From Spirodela intermedia (taxonomy: Eukaryota; Streptophyta; Magnoliopsida; Alismatales; Araceae), in assembly GCA_902729315.2 (NCBI GenBank), contig LR746266.1, positions 191,001 to 255,000 of the forward strand: a DNA stretch of 64,000 nucleotides, given 5' to 3'. Of this stretch, positions 1-14,431 are shown one piece after another. Positions within the stretch are counted from its first letter, which is position 1. Every line of letters begins with the position of its first letter. A program made the position numbers and the translations under genes. The notes below the pieces were generated by a model. That model was not told the DNA's origin and made no database searches. It saw only the letters and a list, made by a program, of their open reading frames with translations.

Positions 1-4069
<4,069 letters not shown>

Positions 4070-4127
4070 CCCGCTCCTCAATCCTGAGTCGACCCAGATG
4101 CCAAACCGGAAGAACAGCCCCAACCCC

Positions 4128-4145
4128 CCTCCCCCCCCCCCCCCC
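4128..4145 (+). repeat. Poly-C tract downstream of RuvB-like 1
   Basis: A run of C with one T interruption about 60 bases after the stop codon, probably within the 3' UTR. Confidence 0.8.
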
Positions 4146-4224
4146 TTCCAGAAAAATATTCGCGAGTAATCAATTGTTTTGTCGTGGGATTTAATTGTAT
4201 TCTGAAACCTCTGTGACCAGAAAA

Positions 4225-4430
4225 GTCCCACATCGGTAATTTTCAAAAACCTCCAGATTCGAGGGTCTATAAAGTCCCCGTGCCCTGCTGTCGTCAGAGT
4301 TTAAAAGGGTCGGTTGGCTAAATGTGCCACGCCCGCCCTTCGCAGGCGGGTGCTGTATGGCTATCAAGACATATGGCCGACATAATTTGTGGACCCCCAG
4401 AGGGTTGGCCCGCCCGGCCGACCCTATCAA
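4225..4430 (+). promoter_or_regulatory. snRNA-type USE plus TATA, followed by foldable sequence
   Basis: Positions 4225-4235 read GTCCCACATCG, an exact match to the plant U-snRNA upstream sequence element (RTCCCACATCG). A TATAAA follows at 4268-4273, leaving 32 bases between them, the spacing typical of Pol II-type U-snRNA genes. Downstream, 4307-4313 (GGGTCGG) is complementary to 4418-4424 (CCGACCC), and CCCGCC/GGCGGG at 4332-4337/4345-4350 form an inner hairpin. I do not recognise U1, U2, U4, U5 or another known RNA. It could equally be the promoter of the UGT gene (start codon 4678) or part of a dispersed repeat. Confidence 0.35.
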
Positions 4431-4677
4431 TGCGGCAATCCCAAGCGTTCTCGGTTCGAGCGCCACGGGTTGAAAAACTACATTCATTCTGAAGCAGATA
4501 CGACAGAAATAGATTGGATCGTACGAATGCTACCCACGACAGAAATCGACCAGTGGCAGGAACCGCAGTGCTGCGGTGCTTTAATAAGAAGGCTCGCTGC
4601 TCAGATCCCGCGCAATGATCGTTGGAGGTGGAGGAGAGGTTGGCGGCGGCGGAGAGACGGGGGATCCGGCTGCGACG

Positions 4678-6246
4678 ATGGGGCCACACGTCATAGTTAT
4701 CCCGTTCCCGGCGCAGGGGCAGGTGACGCCGATGCTGAAGCTCGCCGAGATCCTGTGCCTCGCGGGTATTCGCGTGACCTTCCTCAACTCCCACCACAAC
4801 CACCGCCGCCTCCTCAGCTCCGCCGCCGTCGGCGCCCGGCTGGCCCGCCGCCCGGGGCTCCACCTCCGATCCATCCCCGACGGCGTTCCAGAGGACCACC
4901 CGCGCACCGCCGACCGCATGATGGAGCTCTTCGACTCCTTCAACGCCGCCGCGCGACCGGCGTTCCGGGAGCTCCTCCTCCTCCTGGTCTCCGGCGGAGG
5001 GGACGCTCCGCCGGTGACCTGCGTCCTCGCCGACGGCCTCCTCGACTTCCCGGTGGAGGTGGGGGAGGAAGCGGGCCTCCCCGTTTTGCTCTTCCGAACC
5101 AGCAGCGCCAGCAGTTTCTGGGCTTACTGCTGCATCCCCGACCTCATACAGCGAGGGGAGATCCCCTTCCAAGGTACGATAACTCGAAAGAAAGTACATC
5201 AAATTCAAAACCACCATGGCCTTTTGGCCTTCAAATCACACGATATTATCTGACGATGTGGTCGCGCGGCAGATGGGGGCGACTTGGATGCACTGCTGGG
5301 GTCCGTGCCAGGGACCGAGAGCTTCCTTCGCCGGAGAGACCTGCCGAGCTTCTGCCGAGCCAAAGTCGTCGGAGACGCCATCATGCAGTACGTCAAGGGG
5401 CTCAGCGAGAAGGCGATCCGGTGCCGGGGGCTCATCTTCAACACGACCGAGCTCGCCGAGGAATCCATTCTGGCTCATATTCGAAAACAGATTCCTCTGG
5501 TCTACACGATCGGGCCCATCCACAAGCTGCTCAAGGCCGTCGAATCCACTCCGGCGACCTGCACGGCGGAGGGCGGCGGCGGCAGGGGGTGGGTCTCCTC
5601 TTCCAACTCCTCCAGCCTCTGGAAGGAAGACCGGGCTTCCGTAGAGTGGCTGGACGGCAGGCCCCCCGCCTCCGTCGTCTACGTCAGCTTCGGCAGTGTC
5701 ACGGTGCTGACCAAGGAGCAGTTCTACGAGTTCTGGCACGGGCTGGTCGGCAGCGGGTACGACTTCCTGTGGGTCCTGAGGCCGGGACTCGTGGTGGGCG
5801 ACGCCGGCGACCTCCGCCAGGGGATGATGGCGGCGCTGCCGGTGGGAAGGAAGGAGAGGGCGTTCCTGGTGGAGTGGGCGCCGCAGGAGGAGGTGCTGGC
5901 TCACCCGGCGGTGGGGTGCTTCCTCACCCATAGCGGGTGGAACTCCACCTTGGAGAGCATCTGCGCGGGGGTGCCCATGGTGTGCTGGCCCTACTTCGCC
6001 GACCAGCAGATCAACAGCAGGTTCGTCAGCGAGGTGTGGGGGATCGGGGTCGACATGAAGGACACCTGCGACAGAACCCTCGTGGAGAGGGCAGTGAGGG
6101 AGGTGATGGAGGGTGAGAGCAGCACAAAGATGCGGGAGGCCGCCGCCGCCATGGCGATGACGACCAGGGAGGCCTTCGCCGAGGGTGGATCTTCCCACTC
6201 GAGCTTGGAGAGAATCATCCGCGATATAAAGTCGATGAGTAGTTAG
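4678..6246 (+). CDS. UDP-glycosyltransferase (GT1, UGT709/UGT85-like)
   Basis: Cytosolic transferase moving sugar from a UDP-sugar to a small lipophilic acceptor. Exons 4678-5173 and 5273-6246 join in frame across a 99-bp intron, giving 489 residues, normal for plant UGTs. An upstream in-frame ATG at 4615 would add 21 Gly-rich residues, so 4678 is preferred because it gives the usual start (MGPHVIVIPFPAQG). The acceptor-side N-domain includes HHNHRRLL and FLRRRDLPSFCR. The C-terminal PSPG box (about 5875-6006) runs intact from WAPQ through HSGWNSTLES to ADQQ. The normally invariant catalytic His of the PAQGH motif is Gln (residue 15), so activity may be altered or lost. Closest by eye to iridoid-type UGT709/UGT85; the acceptor is unknown. 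Confidence 0.92.
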
Positions 6247-6627
6247 TAAGCTGCTTCTTCCTTAGCGAAGGGGGGGGAGAGAGAGAGATCTTTGAGATGT
6301 CGTGCTATCTATTTGTGTGTTGAATAAATCCTCGGAGTGATCACCCGAGTCGAGCAATTTACCACCACGCTCCCTCTCTCTCTCTTTCCACACGGACTAG
6401 GAACGCGATTGGTTACTGCTCTTTTGGGTTGACAAGTCAAGTGGGGCCTCTAGGGAACACGTGGCAGTATTTATTATGTCTTCTACTTTTCGCACAGTTT
6501 ACAGCAGACACGTCCACCAGAACTTACTCGGCACCACCGAAAGAGTAAGTAGACGACGACGGCGAACCCTAGCTAGACTGCGCTGACTAGCGCGGGGACG
6601 ACGGAAGGCGGTTCCTCCTGAACGAGC

Positions 6628-7104
6628 TCAGCCAGAGATCTCGATCGCCTTGACCTCCGGCTTCTTCACCTCCTCCTTGGGCACCGTTACGGTGAGCACG
6701 CCGTTCTCCATGGCGGCCTTCACCTGGTCCACCTTCGCGTTCTCCGGCAGGCGGAACCGCCTCAGGAACCTCCCGCTGCTACGCTCCACGCGGTGCCAGC
6801 GGTCGGTCTTCTCCTCCTTCTCCTTGGCGCGCTCGCCGCTGATCTGCAGCACCCGCCCCTCCTCCACCTCTACCTTCACCTCCTCCCTCTTCACCCCCGG
6901 CAGATCCGCCTTGAAGACGTGCGCCTCCGGGGTCTCCTTCCAGTCGATGTTGGTGCTGGCGAAGGCCGCCGTCTCCGTTGCCACCGATGACGGCCGGAGC
7001 TCCGAGAGCGACCGGAAAGTATCGAAGAAGGGATCCCACACGTCCAGTGAGAACGGATCGAATACGTTGCTCCGCCGGCCGAAGAAACTCGGGATGATCG
7101 ACAT
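6628..7104 (-). CDS. Class I cytosolic small heat-shock protein (about 17.9 kDa)
   Basis: ATP-independent holdase chaperone that forms cytosolic oligomers and binds unfolding proteins during heat stress (family knowledge). The single-exon 158-residue frame has the class I N-terminus ([19 protein letters not shown]), an alpha-crystallin domain over roughly residues 50-142 with [18 protein letters not shown] and [11 protein letters not shown], and the C-terminal I-x-I motif (AIEI). Length and lack of introns match the class. A TATA box lies about 95 bases upstream on the same strand. The gene converges on the UGT, with about 380 bases between stop codons. Confidence 0.95.
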   Translation of the reverse strand: MSIIPSFFGRRSNVFDPFSLDVWDPFFDTFRSLSELRPSSVATETAAFASTNIDWKETPEAHVFKADLPGVKREEVKVEVEEGRVLQISGERAKEKEEKTDRWHRVERSSGRFLRRFRLPENAKVDQVKAAMENGVLTVTVPKEEVKKPEVKAIEISG

Positions 7105-7199
7105 CTTCTCTCTTCCTCTTCTTCCTCTTCTTCCTCTCTTACTTTCTCTCTCTATGCCTGCTGATCTCTGTGATGTCGTACCAGAGGTGCACCCGTGCG

Positions 7200-7345
7200 C
7201 TTATATAGCGTGGGCGGGAGAGAGGGGAGCGGCTCCAGAGTGTTCCAGAGTGGCTTCTTTCACAGACAGCTGTGGAACTCTCTCGAGCCCCGGCGACACC
7301 GCGAGAGCTCTCGTGGCGGTTGGAGCCTCTAGAACTCTCTTCGGC
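7200..7345 (-). promoter_or_regulatory. Promoter of the small HSP gene
   Basis: On the minus strand, TATATAAG lies at 7200-7207. Upstream are GAA/TTC modules resembling degenerate heat-shock elements, the best at 7327-7345 (reading GAAgagagTTCtaGA). No perfect three-module element was found, so heat regulation is inferred mainly from the gene family. Confidence 0.45.
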
Positions 7346-7721
7346 CCTATCCTGTACCAAACCGGCCCAATAAACGCCTACTTTAGCCGTTGGCAAGGCA
7401 CATTGGGCCCGGAATCTGGATATCGAAGATAATTAAATGGGCCCAATGCCAAATGGGCCCCGATGGCTGGTTTTTCGCTTTACCCAGATGAGAGAATATG
7501 GACACCGTATCGGTGGGGTCCACACGGTCCGCTGGATACAACAGTGGAGAAGGTGACCGTCAGATTACAATGAGCACGTGATCTGGATTCACATCTTTCT
7601 GCCTCCTCCCTGTTCCCTCTTTTCCTCTTTCCCATTGGCGGCTGCTGCACGCCGGCGATCCGCTTGCTTCTCCGAGGAAGAAGAAGAGGAAGAAGAAGGC
7701 AGAACGCAGAAAGCAGAAGGT

Positions 7722-8297
7722 ATGGAGGAGGAGGACGGGGGCGGCAACGGCGGCAGTGACGGGGGGACGAGCATCCACGTGACGGCGCTGGACGGGATCG
7801 TGAACGTGAACTCGCTCTTCACGCTGGGCGTCTTCGTGGGGCTGGCGTGGAACCCCGCCGATCCCGGGGGGAGCCTGGCCAGGGCGGTATGCGCCGCCGG
7901 CAACGGGACAGCGGAGGACATGGTGTCCTTCCACGTCTACTCCTTCAGCGCCTTCCTCTTCTCCAGCCTGGTCGCCCTGTGCCTGAAGCAGACCATCCGC
8001 CTCGTCCTGCGGAGGAATGGCCTCCACATCCGCCGCTCCGTCTGGTGGGGGGAGCACGCGTGGGGAGCCGAGCGCGTGAACAAGGCGCTGCTCCGGACCG
8101 GGATCATGCTCTCCGCCGCCGGATCAATGTTTGGCTGCGGATTCCTGATGCTGGCGCTGGTGAACGTCGTCCAGATCAAGCTCGGGAAGCTCGGCTGCGC
8201 CGCGGCCAGCGCGGGGGCCATCGTGCCGCTCGTGATCCTCGTCCCCACCGCCATGCTCATCTACGTCTCCGTCGTCTTCTACGCCTTCACCCGCTGA
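7722..8297 (+). CDS. Multi-pass membrane protein, MEE60-like
   Basis: A 191-residue intronless protein. After an acidic Gly-rich start comes a motif I associate with the maternal-effect embryo arrest 60 family (SIHVTALDGIVNVNSLFT, about residues 17-34). Hydrophobic segments at about 28-44, 68-90, 124-150 and 160-187 suggest four membrane spans. The frame opens further upstream, but ATG 7722 starts the MEEEDGGG segment just ahead of the conserved region and is preferred. Biochemical function is not known to me, and the family assignment rests on memory of the N-terminal motif. The last third and its downstream flank are duplicated at 29703-30660. Confidence 0.75.
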   Translation: MEEEDGGGNGGSDGGTSIHVTALDGIVNVNSLFTLGVFVGLAWNPADPGGSLARAVCAAGNGTAEDMVSFHVYSFSAFLFSSLVALCLKQTIRLVLRRNGLHIRRSVWWGEHAWGAERVNKALLRTGIMLSAAGSMFGCGFLMLALVNVVQIKLGKLGCAAASAGAIVPLVILVPTAMLIYVSVVFYAFTR

Positions 8298-8990
8298 CGG
8301 CCCCCCCTCTCCCCCTTCATTCTATTATATTTTGAGTTTTTTCCTCCTCTTCCTCCGCGCGGTAGATGTGAGGAAGTGTTTGCAGGGAGTAGAGGAAGGT
8401 ATGGGCAACAGACTGGAATCCCCGTCCCTCGTTCCCCTTTCAGAGCTCACCTGCCGGCCTAACACTGGCCTTTACCCTTCTTCTTCCTTCTTGTAGCGGC
8501 AGTCTCTCTTGAGGTGGGACGGTCTTCCCTGACGTCAGCCCTCCTCACCAGAGAGCTCCGAGACCTCGCCCCGGCAGCCATAGTCTGCGTGCGATTCCTC
8601 TCGCTCACTCGTCCATGGCGATCCAGAGAGCTCACCGCGCAGAACGTCCTTTTTGATGCGGTGGTCCTTCCCCCGAGCAGCCAGTCGTCAAATCGACGGT
8701 GCTCTCTGAAATATTTTCCGATCAAAGGCACGTCCTTTTTTGGGAGTACATTTCACCAGTCTACGTCGATAATGATGTCATTAAGAGAATCGCCGGAGGT
8801 TAATCAGAGGTAAACGTAGGAAGAGGGTTGCAGTTGTTGGTTGACTAATGATTTCCGTAGTCAGTGGTCCGTCCAATGGTCGGCTGATATTCCACACTAA
8901 CGTTTTCCAAGTCAACAAAAGAGTAGTCAAAGTGGCCTGGTTAAAGTTAGGCATACCCGTGTAGTGGGGTGGCCCGCCAAACTTAGCACA
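8298..8990 (+). other. 3' flank of the MEE60-like gene, duplicated downstream
   Basis: No gene seen. The sequence is GC-rich in its first half and matches 29882-30660 with scattered substitutions and small indels. The match stops near 8990, where the base composition changes abruptly to AT-rich DNA. Confidence 0.75.
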
Positions 8991-11900
8991 TCATCAATTT
9001 AATGATTTCCAATTAATTTATATAAACTATTAAATATTATTAAGTGAATTCATGACTCAAAACTATCTTCCCCTTTTTATGATTACGACATCTTGAAATG
9101 CATTAACTTTTCTTTTACCCTAGTATTTGATTGTTTTTCTCACTAATTTTATGATTGTGTATCAATTTATCAATTGTCTCTTGCTTTTGATATGTGTATT
9201 TCATCCCCTTTAATATGTGCAATCTATTTTCAGTTATAAATGCTTATGTCTCCAATGAAATCAGATCTAAATTTTTGTCACCAATGGATTGCTACATTTT
9301 TGTCTGGATATTTGTCAATTTTTGTTTGGTTATTCAAATTTTTGATGTTCTCATTCTTGTTTTGATCACATTAGATTGAATAACCTAAATCTAAAATACA
9401 AATCACCATAAAATATGAAGGACTCATGATTAATCATCAATCCTTAAAATATATTTATCATACATGGAATTGCATCTATCACATAAAAAAATTATTTTAA
9501 AATATTTTTTTCTGTAGAAAGTAGCTTTAAATTCTATCCTAGTATTTTATTGTTCCTTCTAGATATAACAATGTGTACTAATGTGAGTGTTGATATTTGG
9601 AACTCTCAAAAAGTATATTAAAAGAGATATGATGATTTACTATAATAATCAGGCATTGGTGGGACATAGTCAAATGAATTGATCAACGAAGATTTAGCCA
9701 TACAGCACAATATGAGACATTTATATTGGTACACAAGAAATGTTCATGTCTACTCCCCCTAAGAATGTGCCTAATTCATCTTGTTTTTGCTAACTTTTTT
9801 CCACTTATTTTTATAAAAACATTTCTTCCTTCCCTTCAATTTATAATCATTGAAACTGTGGAAAAATAATGAAATAATTATAGATTCCATTTTCATTCAA
9901 CCAAGTTTTTAAAATGTCATTAACTTTAATTTGATTTTTCCCATTCCTACATTTCCTAACATTACAATCATGTTTTCATTTAATTTATCAAAAGACATAA
10001 TTGATCCATTGATTTAACATTGTTGTCAAATTGGTTTTTAGAAGTCAAGTTATGGTTTCAATAAACAAAAAAGTTCAAAAATATAACTCTATTTGAATTG
10101 GAGCTATATCCGAATTTTCATTGATCTATTTGTAAATTATACACTGTAATCTCCCTCAAGACATGACATTATTTATCCTAGAGGCATACAACAAGTTTTT
10201 ATAATTATGTATAAATCAATGAATCTACATTTTTTTTCCCCTACTTCTCTCTTTGATTAGATGCATACAATTTTCATCATTTATTTTTCATCTATAGGCA
10301 TACAACAAGTCGAAAATCAATTGGCCAAAGAAAAAAATAAATTTTTTGATGGTGTTATCATTTGAAATGTTCATAATGTTTAGTTGGGCTGATAGTTGGA
10401 AAGAAAACTTTATGAATATATGAACTATATACTCCAAATTTTCAGAAATTCTTTTTGAAACATTTACATTTACTTTTAAGTTTTTTGTGGAAAGAATATC
10501 TTCGAAGGTTTTCAAGCCAAATCTCAGTCAACAAGATATTTTCTAATTGTTAATTGATTATCAATTAATTTATAATTCCAAATGTTAATAATTTGTAGTT
10601 AACTTATTCTATTTACACTTCGAATACTGGTGTCAATTGATTCATCATGATATGAAACTAATTCTCAAATATCAATCAATGTGAAATATATTTTTAAAAA
10701 TATTTTTATAATAGACTATAATGTAATTATTGGTAGACAAGCTTGTTTAACCTCTCTTTGACTATCTTAGTTCTTAACTTAATTTTTCACTATAAATTGC
10801 TTCTTCATATGATGACTTGTAGAACATATAATAGTTTTAGATGCCCAAACTTAGATAATTCTTTTTCTATGGAATGAGTGTCTAATTGGAATTTAGGGTG
10901 ACCAAATTGTTGCCTATTCCAATACTTTTTTTGTTTCATATGTTCACAATTCTCAAGATGTTATAAACCTTCATAGTTATTGTGTTTGCACTAGACTTTT
11001 ATCACCTCATCTGTTTCTTGTTGGCTCTCACTAATTTTATATAAAGAAGGTTGAATCCTTATATTTAGAGTTTTCAAGTATGATATCTATAATTTAAGAT
11101 TATTACAAACAATTTCAGGATCCTCAAAATTCTCCTTAATTTTATGAAATTATTTTTTCAATAATTTCTTTTCTTTAACTAAAATCTTAATTTCTTGTTT
11201 AGCATTAGTAAATTATTATCTGAATTTCCTAAGTTTTGCATATGAATTTGTGTTTGCAACTGTTAATTCCTCAAATGCATCCTAAAACTCATCTTCAGTC
11301 AATTTAAATTTATTAGAAGGATGTATCTTGATAATTGGCATTGTATGACATAAATTTCGGTTATTCTTCAAAAGAATTATCCCTACTCCTAGTTACCTTT
11401 TCTCCATATGTGTTGTCAAGCATGTCCCATATTTCTTTCAATATATTACACTTTGAAATATGGTTAAGTCTATTATTATCAGCATAATGAAGTCAAGTTT
11501 ATATTACAACTTACATCAGTTTTATAACCTTGTTATTTAATGAAAATAAAGTCATATTAGGTTCATCCACATATGGGACATTCAACTACATTCCAAGTAT
11601 TAATATAAAAATTTATAATAAACACTTTCATAGCTATTTACTAATATGTATAAATTTTCATCAAATACAAAAGGTCTATATATTCAACCTATTTACCTTT
11701 TTAAGTGGTGGTCATTCAATTTTTTTTCACAAGGATAACTACTTTCTACAAGATGAATTGAGCTCTAATATCAATTGTTTGTCCTATGATAGTTAGATAA
11801 ATCAAGAGAGAAGTTGAATTTATTTTAAATTGTTATTTGATTAAATATATTATTATTATATATAATACTAATTTAAATATAATTTAAATTCATATATAAT

Positions 11901-13719
11901 AAATAAAACAATATTTTGTGCATACAATACTTTATAGTGGATTGACAAAACTCTTTTAACCTACATACACTTCTAAAGAGTCCATCTTAGTTTCACTATT
12001 TCACCAAAGAAATACATTTGATTTTATTGAGATCAAGAATCAATTTACAACACCAAACTTCACAAGCCTATGAACACTCAACCTATAACCTTAAACTTAA
12101 AAGTCTTAGATCTCTTCATTGCCTACATGATATAGGGCCCCTAGAGACTAATATGATTGTGTTGATTACACAACATAAGTGTCTCAACCAGTCCACACAC
12201 CACACAATACAATAATAACAAACAAATAATTTATAATGAAGTTAATATAGTCTTCAACTATCCTTTTGATGCACCAAGAGTTGTCTGACTTGAGAAGTGT
12301 TGGGTTGAGGAAAGAATTACTTAAGACTCTAAGTGACATACACATCCTTAATTCTCATAGACCTAAGAAGAGGTGATGGAGAAGAAAAAAAGATCTTACA
12401 CAATATTCATTGATGCTTGAAAATCATTTATTTTCCCATTACCCTAATTTAGACTAAATGTCTCCTTTTATGGTCAACTAGACTTCTCTTTATTGACACT
12501 TATTGAGTAAAATAGTCAAAGCTTAGGTGAGCCTTAGTGGGTCGCAAGCAAGTCCTATGACATATAGAAAAATAATTCTAAAACTTGTAAAATCAGAACT
12601 ATTTCAATATTTTTAATTTTGATATGTGGTTTTCATATTTGAATTCTTCTTTGGATCAGTTTTTCACTGTTCATAGTTTTTGAGATAAAAGCCATAAACT
12701 ATTTTGCCCTTGGATGAAAATATTACAGAAGTTATGTCATAAAATAAATAACAATTCAACACTTTAATAATTTTCTCTGAAATTTGTTTCAATATACTCT
12801 TTGTTCAAATAGATTGTTACTGGTTAGTCATATGCCTACATTAAGAAAATCATTTGATATAGAAAATCAAAATCTTAAGACTTTCACATAACATGATGAT
12901 AAATTTACCTTACATAGACTTTTTACTGTATTGATACTTAAATATTTTAATATTTATTCCCTTGACAATAATTAAAATAAAATAAGATACATTATATGCT
13001 CAAGATCATCAATTTAAACCTTCTACACCTTAGTCATTTGTTTGAAATAATTTTCAATATATGTATTCATCATCTAGATTCTTAATTTTATTTGATATAT
13101 CAATTTTCAATTAAATCCATATTTCACATCATCAAATTAATGATTTCAAATTAGTTAATAAAAATTATCAAAATAATATTGATTCAATCTATACACAATA
13201 TGACATACTTATGACCTTAGACTAAATCATCTTATGTATGAAGTCACCAATATTAAAGAATCACATTACTTTCCACACAGATTTATTGTACTAGTTATTG
13301 ATCAGCTCTCTCTCACTCATCAAACAATCTCATGAATTTCATAGTCTTAGTGCTTGTCCCAAGAAAATTGTTTACCTGAATCTTGAATGAAACTTCAAAG
13401 ATGACATCCATTGAGAATTCTTTGAATCATTCTTGCAAAATTTTGAAGACCCAAAAGAATTTCATTGAAATATTTATTTAATAGGGGCCTTCTAGATACA
13501 CATCGATGATATTTATTTTATTGATATCTGCACCAAAGGTCAAGGACCGACTTTGGAGAGATTGGGGCTTAGCTCCCAATGTTAGTAGCTGTACATAAAA
13601 CTCCACCACCTCATGTGGACAGTGTTTCTACAAGTGGTGAACAAAGTAAGGTTGCTTACCCTTCACATGCAAGCTGTACCTCCTCTCTTGGGTGGTTGTC
13701 ATCATCGTCATCATCATCT
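8991..13719. other. AT-rich intergenic DNA with decayed copia remains
   Basis: No intact gene. On the minus strand around 11335-11450 a retrotransposon gag (UBN2-type) relic is readable, including KEIWDMLDNTYGEKVT. Near 11758-11775 the plus strand carries a decayed complement of the initiator-tRNA primer site (GCTCTAATATCAATTG), consistent with a 5' LTR of a minus-strand element to its right. LTR boundaries could not be fixed. The rest shows only short, stop-filled frames. Confidence 0.5.
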
Positions 13720-13767
13720 TCAGAAACTGTGGAGGCTGAGTCCCATGTTGATGTGGGAGTCAACGTG

Positions 13768-14431
13768 TGTTATTTTTGACTGCTCAAAATGACTCGTAAT
13801 GGGCCAGAGCAAAGGGGCCAATCTAGTTGGCAAAAGCAAAGTACTTTTTCTCACCCGGTTTTTAAAGGCAGCAATAGTTGCAGAAAAGTGTGTGAGGTAG
13901 TTTTGAAAATGACGATTTTTAGAGTTTTGAGGAAGACAACTACTTTAGGTAAAACCCAAGGGTTTGAAGAAAGGAGGAAGAGTCACACATGTCTATTCCT
14001 CTCTAGTGTTCTATTGGTGAGAAAGAATCTTGTCTTCAAGTTGGTGGAAGGAGGTTTGAGAGAATCAGCTTCTTTCAATTGTTTCTAATTTATCTCGTCT
14101 CCATATTTTCCTTGACAGTGCATGTAGGAATTTCAGCTCCAAATTACATAACTACGACCACTTATTTATTTTCTATTGAAAGTGATTTGAATCAATCTTT
14201 TATCAATATGTTCTTACAATATTGAGTGTTTGACTTGTAAAAACAAAAATCAATTTAAGGAATATGGAAGGCATCAATCTAGCTACAATTGTGATATTAG
14301 GTATATTTGTAAGTGTGATTTCTTCTTCTGCACATCTATGAATATAAAGTTACCATCCAAGGTCTATTTTTTAGATTTCTTGGATCTCTTAAACTCTAAT
14401 TTATTTTAGAGTTTTACTTTTTATCACAACA
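13768..14431 (+). repeat. 5' LTR of the copia element at 13768-19002
   Basis: About 664 bp, TG...CA ends, aligned by eye with 18356-19002 across nearly its whole length with many substitutions and small indels, so the insertion is old. Confidence 0.85.

Noticed and set aside
4440-4475. tRNA T-arm (GGTTCGAGCGCC)
   Set aside because: No A box or cloverleaf can be built upstream.
4615-4677. Upstream UGT start
   Set aside because: Would add a Gly-rich leader absent from UGTs; the ATG at 4678 gives the standard N-terminus.
4389-5933. 514-codon open frame overlapping the UGT
   Set aside because: It reads through the UGT intron in the wrong frame, is very rich in Arg/Pro/Gly, and has no family motif.
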